The position numbers were made by a program, and so were the translations under genes. Of a DNA stretch of 37,960 bases, positions 17,962 to 26,666 are shown piece by piece (position 1 is the first letter of the stretch; each line of letters starts with the position of its first letter). Source of the stretch: Candidatus Sumerlaeota bacterium. GTDB taxonomy: Bacteria; Sumerlaeota; Sumerlaeia; SLMS01; JAHLLQ01. The notes below the pieces were generated by a model. It made no database searches. It was not told the origin of the DNA and was given only the letters and a program-made list of their open reading frames with translations. The stretch spans positions 1 through 37,960 of the forward strand of contig JAJFLJ010000051.1 of NCBI GenBank assembly GCA_021772755.1, in the 5' to 3' direction.

Positions 17962-19443
17962 TCAGTGCTCGCGGCTCTTCGGGTCCAGCGCGTCGCGCAC
18001 GCCCTCGCCCACCAGGTTGAAGCAGGTGATGGTGACGAAGATCGCCAGACCGGGAAAGACCGTCAGCCACCACGTTCCCTGAATGTCGTTGCGGCCGTTG
18101 TTGAGCAGATCGCCCCACGAGGCGGTCGGCTGCGGCACGCCGAACCCCAGGAACGAGAGCGTCGATTCCACCAGGATCGACCCGGCGATGCCGAAGCTCA
18201 CCAGCACCAGGATCGGCCCGAGGGCGTTGGGCAGGATGTGCAGGAAGATGATGCGCATGTGCGATCCGCCCAGGGCGCGCACCGCGCTCACGAAGTCCTG
18301 GTTCACCAGGCGCAGGAACTCGCCGCGCTGAAGGCGCGCCACTCCCGTCCAGTACACCAGCCCCAGCGCCACCATGATGTTCAGGATGTTCGGCTGAAGG
18401 AACGCCTGCACCGCCAGAATCAGGAACAGCACGGGAAAGCAGATCACGATTTCGATCAGGCGCGAGAGCGCCATGTCGGTCCATCCGCCGAAGTAGCCGG
18501 CCACCGCCCCCAGAAAGATGCCGATCGACACGTAGATCGAGACCGCCACGATGCCGATCAGCATCGAGACGCGCGCGCCGTACACCATACGCGACAACAC
18601 GTCGCGTCCGTTGGTGTCGGTGCCGAAGAGATGGAAGCGCCCGCCCGCCGCGCGTGCGTCCGCCGACAGCAGGAACGTCGGGGGCCGCCGGCTTTCGGCG
18701 GTGATGTTCTCGTTCTCTCCGTAGGGAATCGGAGTTCGCAGCAGACGGCCTCCGGAATCGGCGAAGTCCTCCGCCTCGTAGAGCGCGCGGTACTGGAAGG
18801 CGTCCTGGACCGGCGGAAAGACCGCGAGCCAGACGAACGAGCAGAGCGCCGTCGGAAGGGCCGTCGCCAGAAGAAAACGCGGCGCCGATCCGATGCGCCG
18901 CCGCAGGAACCAGAGCGGCACGGCGAACAGGTACAGGAAGAGGAAGACGACTTCGGAGGCCGACAGTCCGCGAATGGCGGGGTACCGCTTCACGGCGGTC
19001 AGCTCGACGTTGAAGAGATCGAACTCCTCCTCGAACGCCGCGAGGGCGCCGGCCGCCGCTTCCGCGGTTTCCGGCGACGCGTTCGCGATGTCGTCTCTCA
19101 GCTCCGCGAAGCGCGGGCGCAGCCCGGCGGCGAGACTCTTCTCCATCGAGGCGAGCGCGCGCTCCAGCGACGCACGCCGCTTCTTCTCCGGAACGATGCC
19201 TTCGTCCCCGCGGGCGAGACCCTCCACCACATCCAGCACGATGAAGTAGTTCTCGTCGTACTCGTCCTCGAAGACGGCCTTGATGTAGAGCGGCCTCTGG
19301 TTCGCGATCAGCGGGCAGAACACGCCGACCGTCGCGACGAAGACCACGAGAGCCAGCCCCGCCATCGCCATCGCGTTGGAGCGGAACGCCCGTCCGACGC
19401 GCTCCCAGTACGAGCGGGCTTCGCCGCCGTTCGGGCTACTCAT
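17962..19443 (-). CDS. Peptide-type ABC transporter permease (DppC/OppC-like) with N-terminal insertion
   Basis: One of two inner-membrane permeases of an oligopeptide-type importer. At 493 residues it is far longer than the usual 280-320. The extra length lies at the front: a first membrane segment (about 18-38) is followed by about 125 residues outside the membrane, two more spans (about 166-182 and 190-212) and another outside stretch. The standard OppC core begins near TDTNGRDVLSRMVYGARVS and includes the cytoplasmic coupling loop RALGGSHMRIIFLHILPNALGPI and VESTLSFLGFGV. The ATG overlaps the stop of the upstream permease by 8 bases, so the two are coupled. It is the last gene of the transporter unit; no ATPase gene is visible downstream. 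Confidence 0.92.
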   Translation of the reverse strand: MSSPNGGEARSYWERVGRAFRSNAMAMAGLALVVFVATVGVFCPLIANQRPLYIKAVFEDEYDENYFIVLDVVEGLARGDEGIVPEKKRRASLERALASMEKSLAAGLRPRFAELRDDIANASPETAEAAAGALAAFEEEFDLFNVELTAVKRYPAIRGLSASEVVFLFLYLFAVPLWFLRRRIGSAPRFLLATALPTALCSFVWLAVFPPVQDAFQYRALYEAEDFADSGGRLLRTPIPYGENENITAESRRPPTFLLSADARAAGGRFHLFGTDTNGRDVLSRMVYGARVSMLIGIVAVSIYVSIGIFLGAVAGYFGGWTDMALSRLIEIVICFPVLFLILAVQAFLQPNILNIMVALGLVYWTGVARLQRGEFLRLVNQDFVSAVRALGGSHMRIIFLHILPNALGPILVLVSFGIAGSILVESTLSFLGFGVPQPTASWGDLLNNGRNDIQGTWWLTVFPGLAIFVTITCFNLVGEGVRDALDPKSREH

Positions 19444-21118
19444 AGCCGATCCTCGGATCGATGACCGCGTACGACAGGTCGGCCAGCAGAATCCCGACGA
19501 GCGTCAGCGCGGCGGAGAAGAACAGGATCGCGTTGATGACCGGATAGTCGCGGTTCAGGATCGCCTCGAACGCCAGCAGTCCCATGCCGGGAATGTTGAA
19601 GATCGACTCGACGACGATCGAGCCGGCGATCAGGTCGGGAAGCAGCCCGGCGGAAATCGTGACGATGGGAATCAGCGAGTTGCGCAGCGCGTGCCGCAGG
19701 ATCGTCGCCGTGTTTCCCAGACCCTTCGCGTACGCCGTGCGGATGTAGTCCTCGTTGAGCGTCTCCAGCATGGCGCTGCGCATCTGGCGCGAGATGAACG
19801 CGAGGCTGCCGTAGGTGATGCAGAGCGTCGGCAGCACGAGATGCCAGAGAAGGTCGATGACGGCCCTGGGGTCGCCGGTCAGCCAGTCCAGGCCCTCGCT
19901 GTTCACGCCGCGCGTGGGAAAGAGTTCCGGCCACTCGTGCCCGGGCCAGGGGGTCGGCCCGCCCGTCAGCGTCAGCAGAAGCATCTGGCCGACCCAGAAC
20001 GTCGGCAGGGAATAGAGGACGAACAGCAGCAGCGTGATGACCTTGTCGTCCGGCCGGTAGCGCCGGATCGCGGACAGAATGCCGAGAGGGATGCTGATCA
20101 GATAGGCGAAGAAGATCGAGAGAACCGACAGCATGAACGTGATCGGCAGGCGGTCGAGAATCAGCGCGTTGACGGAGCGGTTGTACTTGTAGGACTCGCC
20201 GAAATCGAGCCGCACGACCTGCCCGAACCAGATGCCGAACTGCGTGTTGCGGAAGATGTTGAGGAAATCGCCGACGGGGCCGTAGTCCGTGAAGCGCACG
20301 CGGTCGCGGTTGTAGAACGAATTCCAGCGCTGCACGACGCCGGCGCGTTCCTTCTCCCAATCCCCGGAACTTCCGAGATAGGAGAAGCCCGTCAGGCCGG
20401 AGAGCGCGTCGTTCGCGCGAAGCTGTCGCGCGCTGTCGCCGCTTTCGTTCGCGCGCATCAGGCCAGGAACGGCGTAGCCGCCCTTCCGCAGAACCGGAGC
20501 GATGCCGCCTTCGCCCTCCAGATACGCCTCGACGGCGGCATCGACGCGTTCGTCGGCGAATTCGCCTTCGTTCGCCTCGAACCATTCGCGCCAGAAGGCG
20601 ATCTTCCCGTCGCGCGAGAGGTTCGCGGTTTCGGCGGGCCGGTGCTGCGCAAGCGTCGGCAGCAGATCGACGATGCGCGTGACGCAGTCGTCCGCATCGA
20701 TGACGCGGTCGGAGTCCGTCGTCGGTTCGAGATCGTGATCGACGGCTCCCTCCGCCGCGAGGAGCGCGTCGATGCGTTCGAGCGCGGGGCCGAAGGCGAT
20801 GGTGCTGACCATGCGCAGATTGCGTTCGGCGCTCTTCTGCCAGAACGGCGCGGGGCGGCAGAAGTCGGCAAGCGCCTGGCGCGCCTTCCACTCGCGGTCC
20901 TCGAAATCCAGGTTCGCGATCAGGGGTCTGTCCAGGCCGAGATTGCGCCGGTTCTGCTCCAGCTGCGAATCGTAGCCGCCCTGGCTCGACGCGGAGGGGC
21001 TCTGCGAGACCGGCGAAGGCTCGCCCGGCGTCAGGCGCGTCACCGCGAACGTGATGACCGTGATGCCGAAGAGCGTCACGATCATAAGAAGCAGGCGCTT
21101 GGCGATATACTGCGTCAC
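19436..21118 (-). CDS. Peptide-type ABC transporter permease (DppB/OppB-like) with large periplasmic insertion
   Basis: The DppB-like partner, 560 residues against about 310-340 in most relatives. It opens with the family start YIAKRLLLMIVTLFGITVITF and TPGEP. About 215 residues of soluble, charged sequence (roughly 40-255) with no membrane span follow, containing repeated Arg/Glu/Asp-rich helices. The membrane core begins later, with FLNIFRNTQFGIWFGQVVRLDFGESYKYNRSV, LSIFFAYLISIPLGI, SLPTFWVGQMLLL, the coupling-loop region YIRTAYAKGLGNTATILRHALRNSLIPIV and VVESIFNIPGMGLLAFEAI. The insertion sits where ordinary DppB has a short periplasmic loop after TM1, so it should be extracytoplasmic. The gene begins 9 bases after the substrate-binding-protein stop. 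Confidence 0.92.
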   Translation of the reverse strand: MTQYIAKRLLLMIVTLFGITVITFAVTRLTPGEPSPVSQSPSASSQGGYDSQLEQNRRNLGLDRPLIANLDFEDREWKARQALADFCRPAPFWQKSAERNLRMVSTIAFGPALERIDALLAAEGAVDHDLEPTTDSDRVIDADDCVTRIVDLLPTLAQHRPAETANLSRDGKIAFWREWFEANEGEFADERVDAAVEAYLEGEGGIAPVLRKGGYAVPGLMRANESGDSARQLRANDALSGLTGFSYLGSSGDWEKERAGVVQRWNSFYNRDRVRFTDYGPVGDFLNIFRNTQFGIWFGQVVRLDFGESYKYNRSVNALILDRLPITFMLSVLSIFFAYLISIPLGILSAIRRYRPDDKVITLLLFVLYSLPTFWVGQMLLLTLTGGPTPWPGHEWPELFPTRGVNSEGLDWLTGDPRAVIDLLWHLVLPTLCITYGSLAFISRQMRSAMLETLNEDYIRTAYAKGLGNTATILRHALRNSLIPIVTISAGLLPDLIAGSIVVESIFNIPGMGLLAFEAILNRDYPVINAILFFSAALTLVGILLADLSYAVIDPRIGYE

Positions 21119-21127
21119 GAAGGGGGG

Positions 21128-23257
21128 TTATCCCGCCCCGCCCGCGCGCTTGTCCGGGTCGGACCACCACCACTCGAGATAGCGGATCGGGTACTGCGCG
21201 GGCTTGAACTCGACGCCGCGCAGGCGGTTGTCGTACAGAATCGGAGAGTAGAAGCCCTCCAGGAAGATCACCGGCTGCTCCTCCGCCAGGATGCGGTGGA
21301 ATTCGCGGCCCATCTCCCAGCGCCGGAGCGGGTCGAACTCCTCGCGGATCGCGTCCATCAGCTCGTCGGCGCGCGCGTTCGAGAACGACACGAAGTTGTC
21401 GCCCTTGTTGGCGATCTGCCGCGAGTGCCAGATCTGGGCGAAATCCGGATCGACCGTCTGTCCCCAGGCGAAGCGGATCATGTCGTATTCCTTGTCGCGG
21501 GCCTTCTCGGCGAAGACGTTGAACTCCAGCTTGCGAATCGTCATCCGAATCCCGGCCTGCTCCACCTCCTCCTTCACGATGTCCGCGATCTTCTGGTGAT
21601 AGTCGCGCGCCGTGTGGATCATGTACTCGATCTCGAAGGGCACCATCCTGCCGTCGATTTCCTTCTCGACGATGCCGTCGCCGTCGCGGTCGAGCCATCC
21701 CGCCCGGCGCAGCATCCGCCTGGCCGCCGTCACGTCGAACTCCACCTGCGGGACCGAATGGTCGTATGCCGGGCCCTTCGACCATGCCGGGCCCGTGACG
21801 GGAACGGCCATGCCGTTGAGGATGTCGCGGTTGATGCGGTCGCGCGGAATCAGCATCGCCATCGCGCGCCGCGTCTCCCTGTCCTGGAAGATCGGCCGCG
21901 CGTTGTTCATTCCGATGTAGGTGTACATCTGGCCGAAGTACTTCGCGCGCACGAACCGCGACGTGAACTCCTTCGCGTTCGTCTGCGGCAGCCCGAACTG
22001 CGCCGGCTCCACGTCCGGATCGACGTCGATGGAGCCGTTTTCAAGTTCCTTCAGCGAGACGCTCTTCTCGATGATGACCTCGTAGCTGATGCGGTCCATG
22101 TAGGGCTGCTCCGGCTTCCAGAGCGGTACCGACCCCTCCGGCAGCTTCGACGCCCAGTAGTCCTCGTTGCGTTCCAGCACCGTGCGCGTGCCGGGCTCCC
22201 ACTTCGCGAACCTGTAGGGCCCGGTGCCGATCGGATTGCGGCTGAAGGGGTGCTCGTTGAACGCGTCGGCGAAGGCCTTCGCGTCTCCGCCGAACTTCTC
22301 CGGCTCGAAGACGTGCTTCGGCAGGGGAACGACGATTCCGGCAACGGCCTCGAAGAGTCTGAAGTACGGCTTGCGCGCCTGGAAGTGCACTGTCGCGCCG
22401 TCGTTCCGCAGTTCCGCCAGCGTCACGTCCTCGATGTAGCTGCGCTTTCCCTGCGCCTTCACGTCCACGTTCATCAGCGTGTCGTAGGCGAACAGGTAGT
22501 CCTCGGCCGTGAAGGCGTGGCCGTCGTGCCACGTCACGCCAGGACGGATGTGGAACCACATGGCGCACTCGCGCTTGATGAACGGGCGGACGAGTTCCTC
22601 CTCGCCGCGCCGGTCCTTCCAGGTGTCCAGCTCCGCGATCGTCGTGCGCAGGGCCTGCTCCGCCATCGCGGGATCGTGCGCGGTATTCACGCGCCAGACG
22701 TGGTGACCCTCTTCGACGCGGCCCGTGTGCGTCGCGCCGCCCCATTCCTCCTTCAGCGTCAGCGTCCCGGCATCCGCGTCGGCGGACTCCACGTCGCTCT
22801 TCGAGAACGTGTGGATGCGCGCGCCGGGAACGAACACCACTTCCGACGCCGGGTCGCTCTCGTCTCCGTATTCGAGAGCGACGCCTTCGAGGACCCCGCC
22901 CTCCTTCGTCTTCATCAGATCGCCCGTTTCCCACGACCACGCGAGCGCGGGGTAGTACTCCTGCGTGTAGTCGTCGAGCGCGGCGACGCCTTCGAAGATC
23001 AGCAGGGAAATCTCGCGGTCGAAGGCCGAATTCTGGAGCAGCACGTTGAACGTGCCCACGTCGGCCGGCGTGCGAACGCGAAGGGTTCCTCCGCGCACGG
23101 GCTGGGGGTTGGCGCGCATCTCGTCGGTGACGGTGGCGTTGAACTCGTCGGCGACGGCCGGTTCGATGTAGTCGGTGATGTCGGCTCCGGCGGCGAGAGT
23201 CGTCGCGAAGAGGAGCGCCGGCACGACGGAGAAAAAGCGAAAGAAAGAGCGAAGCAT
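21128..23257 (-). CDS. Peptide-type ABC transporter substrate-binding protein (SBP family 5)
   Basis: A periplasmic binding protein of the OppA/DppA class, 709 residues and therefore larger than the usual 500-600. From the chosen ATG a signal peptide (about 1-24, FFSVVPALLFATTLAAGA) leads into VRGGTLRVRTPADVGTFNVLL, the standard SBP_bac_5 opening. Further family segments are WHDGHAFTAEDYLFAYDTLM, NPIGTGPYRFAKWEPGTRTVLERNEDYW and YIGMNNARPIFQDRETRRAMAMLI. An insertion of about 120 residues lies in the first half around the segment KTKEGGVLEGVALEYGD, before the WHDGH motif. A GGGAG lies about 11 bases before the start. Together with the two downstream permeases it forms an importer for oligopeptides or similar ligands; the ligand cannot be read from sequence. 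Confidence 0.93.
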   Translation of the reverse strand: MLRSFFRFFSVVPALLFATTLAAGADITDYIEPAVADEFNATVTDEMRANPQPVRGGTLRVRTPADVGTFNVLLQNSAFDREISLLIFEGVAALDDYTQEYYPALAWSWETGDLMKTKEGGVLEGVALEYGDESDPASEVVFVPGARIHTFSKSDVESADADAGTLTLKEEWGGATHTGRVEEGHHVWRVNTAHDPAMAEQALRTTIAELDTWKDRRGEEELVRPFIKRECAMWFHIRPGVTWHDGHAFTAEDYLFAYDTLMNVDVKAQGKRSYIEDVTLAELRNDGATVHFQARKPYFRLFEAVAGIVVPLPKHVFEPEKFGGDAKAFADAFNEHPFSRNPIGTGPYRFAKWEPGTRTVLERNEDYWASKLPEGSVPLWKPEQPYMDRISYEVIIEKSVSLKELENGSIDVDPDVEPAQFGLPQTNAKEFTSRFVRAKYFGQMYTYIGMNNARPIFQDRETRRAMAMLIPRDRINRDILNGMAVPVTGPAWSKGPAYDHSVPQVEFDVTAARRMLRRAGWLDRDGDGIVEKEIDGRMVPFEIEYMIHTARDYHQKIADIVKEEVEQAGIRMTIRKLEFNVFAEKARDKEYDMIRFAWGQTVDPDFAQIWHSRQIANKGDNFVSFSNARADELMDAIREEFDPLRRWEMGREFHRILAEEQPVIFLEGFYSPILYDNRLRGVEFKPAQYPIRYLEWWWSDPDKRAGGAG

Positions 23258-23366
23258 GGTTCTTGGGTACTCCCGGGGATCGGTCGGGCCGCTGCGGGCC
23301 CGAACGCCTACAGGGAGCACTTCCGGCGCCCGGCCCGCAACGCCAATAGGACTGTGGCCCGCGCGC

Positions 23367-24251
23367 CTATGTTCCGCGTTTTCGCCCGAAGCAGTACACC
23401 ACGCTGGCGAGCGTCCGCATTTCGGCCGGCAAGGCGAGGTCGGTCCTGTTCATGGCGGATTCCTTGAGCGCGGGGAGCAGCGTGCGCCGCGCGAGCCCGC
23501 GAATCCAGCGGGGGAGCGTCCGCTGGCCCGGTCCGTCCAGATACGTCTTCAGAATCTGCCACGTCGCATAGGACCCGCCGACGGCTTCGCCCTTCGCGAC
23601 GATTTCCAGCTCGCGCATGTGGAACGCCAGGCCGTCGGTGGTGAAGCGCTGGAAGTCGGACGGATAGCCGTGCACCGGCTGCATGAACGGAACCTGTACC
23701 ATGACCAGTCCGCCCGGTTCCGTGACGCGGACCATTTCGGCGATGGCGGCGGGGAAGTCCGCGACGTGTTCCAGCACCGCGTTGCACCAGATGCCATCCA
23801 CCGCGCCGCTGCGAAACGGGAGTCGCAGGGCGTTGCCGACGACATCGACGGCGCGGAAGGGCGCGATGTTGAGATTGATGTCGCGTGGCGAGTTGCGCGT
23901 CGGGCCGCCGCCGACGCTCAGGATGCGAGTGTCGTCGCCCTTGCGGTGATACGCCGCGTTGATGACGTCCTCCGGAAGGTCGTGCGGGGGAAAGGGCCGT
24001 TCGGGGGGCGGCTGCCAGTCGGATCGCTCGGGGGGCATGGCGTCGTACTCGGCCGCCATGGCGCGCCCGGCCGACTCCAGAACCTCGCCGAACTCCGCCC
24101 TGTCCTCTGGCGTCAGCAGGATCGGAACGCCGCCCTGCACATCGAAGGCCGCCCCGCCGGACGATTCCAGGCGCGAGCCGTCCGCCGAGAGGGCAAGCGG
24201 CTCCTCCGTTCCCGGGGCCGCGAGCAGATCGATGAAGTTCCGGAGGGTCAT
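23367..24251 (-). CDS. SAM-dependent methyltransferase with degenerate Trm112-like N-terminal domain
   Basis: A 294-residue cytosolic class I methyltransferase. Residues 1-50 (FIDLLAAPGTEEPLALS up to DVQGGVPILLTPEDR) follow the Trm112/YcaR-like pattern that often precedes type 11 methyltransferases, but the zinc cysteines are all missing. The SAM domain has ILSVGGGPTRN (motif I, about 110-120), VVGNALRLPF, the motif IV-like DGIWCNAVLEHVADF (about 152-166) and EMVRVTEPGGLVMVQVPF. A helical C terminus follows. Enzymes of this shape commonly act on sugars, lipids or quinone-like molecules; the target is unknown. The ATG at 24251 was chosen because it starts the Trm112-like unit; another ATG at 24347 is possible. 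It is transcribed away from the glycosidase-like gene at 24383. Confidence 0.82.
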   Translation of the reverse strand: MTLRNFIDLLAAPGTEEPLALSADGSRLESSGGAAFDVQGGVPILLTPEDRAEFGEVLESAGRAMAAEYDAMPPERSDWQPPPERPFPPHDLPEDVINAAYHRKGDDTRILSVGGGPTRNSPRDINLNIAPFRAVDVVGNALRLPFRSGAVDGIWCNAVLEHVADFPAAIAEMVRVTEPGGLVMVQVPFMQPVHGYPSDFQRFTTDGLAFHMRELEIVAKGEAVGGSYATWQILKTYLDGPGQRTLPRWIRGLARRTLLPALKESAMNRTDLALPAEMRTLASVVYCFGRKRGT

Positions 24252-24382
24252 GGGCGCAAGGTCCACGCGCGGGGAGGCGGGCCGCAACGCGGAACCGGCG
24301 CGGCGGAGGGAATCGGGTTGCGCGACGCCGGGATTCGCTCCAGACATGCCGTCGCACTTTCGACGGGGAACGGGGATTCCGA

Positions 24383-26596
24383 ATGAATCAGCAGAGATTC
24401 GTACTTTGGAGCTGCGCGGGGCTTCTTGCGGCATGGCAGCCGCTCGTCGCGGCGTACGACATCGTGGTGGACAACGACGGCGGGGCGCCCGGCTATGTGG
24501 AAACCGGCCAGCCCTGGGAGCTGAGCGGCTCCCCGGGATACAACGGCGGCACCTACAGGTTCCTGCTGGACGACGATCCCCCAGGGACCGCCACCTGGAC
24601 GCCGGACATTCCCGAGAGCGGCCCCTGCGAAGTCTTCGCGATCCTCCGCACCAGCACCAACCGCGCCTTCAACGCCCCCTACTCCATCACCCATGCGAAC
24701 GGCGTCTCGCCGGTCTTCGCGAGCCAGAACGGCCCGAACCAGATATCGGAGGTCTTTCTCGGCGAGTTCGACTTCGACGCCGGCACGACCGGTTCCGTCA
24801 GCCTCTCGAACTCGACCGAAGCCGGTGCGTACATCGCCGACGCGATTCGCTTCAGAACCGCCGTCGACGATCCTCCGACGATCGGACCGGTCGTTCGCGG
24901 AATCGAATACCCCGACGCGGACGAGCCGGTTCCCGTCACCGCGACGGTTTCCGACGACCGCGGCGTCGCCGAGGTGACGCTGCACTACAGCGCCAGTCCC
25001 TCCGGCGCGTCCGGCTCTTCGCCCATGACGGGCGGTGGGCCGTACTCGGCCATCATTCCGGGAATGCCCGACGGCGACACCGTGAGCTACCATGTCTCCG
25101 CCCGCGATACGGGAGACAACACGGCGGCGAGCCTCGCGGAGGAGTACGTCTCCGGCGCGGGCCATCCGGGGGAGTACCGGGCCATCTGGATCGACTCGTG
25201 GAATTCGAGCTTCCTCAATCCCGCGCAGGCGGAGAACCTGGTCGCCACCTGCCGCGCCAACAACATCAACACCATCATTCCCGAAATCCGCAAGATCGGC
25301 GACGCGTACTACGATTCATCCATCGAGCCCCGCGCCACCAACATTTCCGGCGGTTCCGGATACGACCCGCTCCAGTACCTGATCGACCTCTGCCACGACA
25401 CCTCCGGCGGCAAGGAGTACATCCACGTCCACGCCTGGTTCGTGATGCACCGCATCGCCAAGAGCGAAACCCTCAGCCCCATGCACGTCCTCTCGCAGCA
25501 CCCCGAGTACGAAATGCTCGACAGCACCGGCAGCATCGGAGTCGGGAACCGCTATCTCGATCCCGGCCATCCCGGCACCGCCGAGCACAACATAGCGGTC
25601 ATTCTCGATTGTCTGTCGAAGTACGACATCGACGGCGTGAACCTGGACTACATCCGCTACCCGGAAACCGCGGGTTCCTGGGGATACAACCCGACCAGCG
25701 TCGCGCGCTTCAACGCCTTCACCGGCGGTGTCGGCCAGCCCTCGTCCGGCAATTCGCAGTGGGCCGCGTGGCGCCGCCGGATGGTCACGCAGGAAGTGCG
25801 GAAGCTCTACGTGAAGATGAAGGAGATGAAGCGCCACGTCGTGCTGACGGCGGACACGGTGAACTGGGGCTTCTCCTGGGACGATTTTTCGGCGTCCGCC
25901 GCCTACTCCGGCGTCTTCCAGGACTGGAAGGGCTGGCTCGAAGAGGGTATTCTCGACTACAACGCGATCATGAACTACTCGAACCAGAACCAGTACCCGA
26001 CCCGCTACCAGGGCTGGACCGATCTCACCCTCGCCTCCGACGACGCGCGCGGCAGTATCATCGGCATCGGCGCCTACCTGCAGGACGAGATCGAGGACTC
26101 GATGTGGCAGTTGCTCTACGCGCGCGAGAAGGGCGCGGCGGGGCTGAACATCTACGACTGGGGAAGCGAGACGAGCGGAGACGACTCCGGCGCGTCGCGG
26201 GCCGACTTCTTCGAGGCGCTGCGCACGGAGGTCTTCACCGAATGGGTCGATCCGCCGGATTCGCCCTGGCTTTCGAACCCGACGAAGGCCATCGTCCAGG
26301 GCACGGTGACCTGCGGCGGCTCTCCGGTGGACCATGCGCTGGTGACGCTGGAAGGGACGGGCCGGTCGGTGTACTCCGACGCCACGGGATGGTTCGGCTT
26401 CGTGGACGTCGAACCCGGCACGATGACGGTTCGCATCGCGATTCCCGGCGAAGAGGACACGCTTCGCGCCGTGACCGCTTCCGCCGGCGATATCATGAAG
26501 ATATCCGGCGTCTGCAAGACGTCGGAAGTTGGGGATATCTGGGCGGTTACGGGGCCGGTTTCCGAAACGAAGTACAATTCCCCGGGCGCGCCCTGA
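24383..26596 (+). CDS. Exported GHL10-type glycosidase-like protein with golvesin-like and carboxypeptidase-regulatory-like domains
   Basis: A 737-residue secreted protein. A signal peptide covers about 1-24 (CAGLLAAWQPLVAA). Residues about 25-158 match the golvesin/xly C-terminal-like beta domain (IVVDNDGGAPGYVETGQPWE, YIADAIRFR). An Ig-like module follows (about 165-262, VAEVTLHYSASPSG). The catalytic-type barrel (about 268-615) belongs to the glycosyl-hydrolase-like 10 group: EYRAIWIDSW, NINTIIPEIRKIGDAYYDS, HVHAWFVMHR, RYLDPGHPGTAEH, DGVNLDYIRYP and IMNYSNQNQYP. Acidic residues in NLDYIRYP and PEIRK are possible catalytic residues. A carboxypeptidase-regulatory-like beta domain closes it (about 635-705, VQGTVTCGGSPVDHALVTLEG). 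It presumably acts on polysaccharide outside the cell; the substrate is unknown. The start has a GGGGA just upstream. Confidence 0.88.
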   Translation: MNQQRFVLWSCAGLLAAWQPLVAAYDIVVDNDGGAPGYVETGQPWELSGSPGYNGGTYRFLLDDDPPGTATWTPDIPESGPCEVFAILRTSTNRAFNAPYSITHANGVSPVFASQNGPNQISEVFLGEFDFDAGTTGSVSLSNSTEAGAYIADAIRFRTAVDDPPTIGPVVRGIEYPDADEPVPVTATVSDDRGVAEVTLHYSASPSGASGSSPMTGGGPYSAIIPGMPDGDTVSYHVSARDTGDNTAASLAEEYVSGAGHPGEYRAIWIDSWNSSFLNPAQAENLVATCRANNINTIIPEIRKIGDAYYDSSIEPRATNISGGSGYDPLQYLIDLCHDTSGGKEYIHVHAWFVMHRIAKSETLSPMHVLSQHPEYEMLDSTGSIGVGNRYLDPGHPGTAEHNIAVILDCLSKYDIDGVNLDYIRYPETAGSWGYNPTSVARFNAFTGGVGQPSSGNSQWAAWRRRMVTQEVRKLYVKMKEMKRHVVLTADTVNWGFSWDDFSASAAYSGVFQDWKGWLEEGILDYNAIMNYSNQNQYPTRYQGWTDLTLASDDARGSIIGIGAYLQDEIEDSMWQLLYAREKGAAGLNIYDWGSETSGDDSGASRADFFEALRTEVFTEWVDPPDSPWLSNPTKAIVQGTVTCGGSPVDHALVTLEGTGRSVYSDATGWFGFVDVEPGTMTVRIAIPGEEDTLRAVTASAGDIMKISGVCKTSEVGDIWAVTGPVSETKYNSPGAP

Positions 26597-26666
26597 TTGC
26601 CGTTGCGATCTGACCCGGCGACGGGCATGGTTCGAATGTTGGCGGTACACGTTCCGCCGCTGTGCC

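Noticed and set aside
23284-23303. Terminator hairpin after the methyltransferase gene
   Set aside because: It has a 7-bp stem with a 6-base loop but no T-run on the minus strand, and it lies in the leader of the substrate-binding-protein gene.
19376-23467. A 1363-codon open frame on the plus strand opposite the ABC transporter genes
   Set aside because: It is antisense to three clear genes with conserved motifs, and its translation is low-complexity Arg/Val/Asp-rich with no domain.
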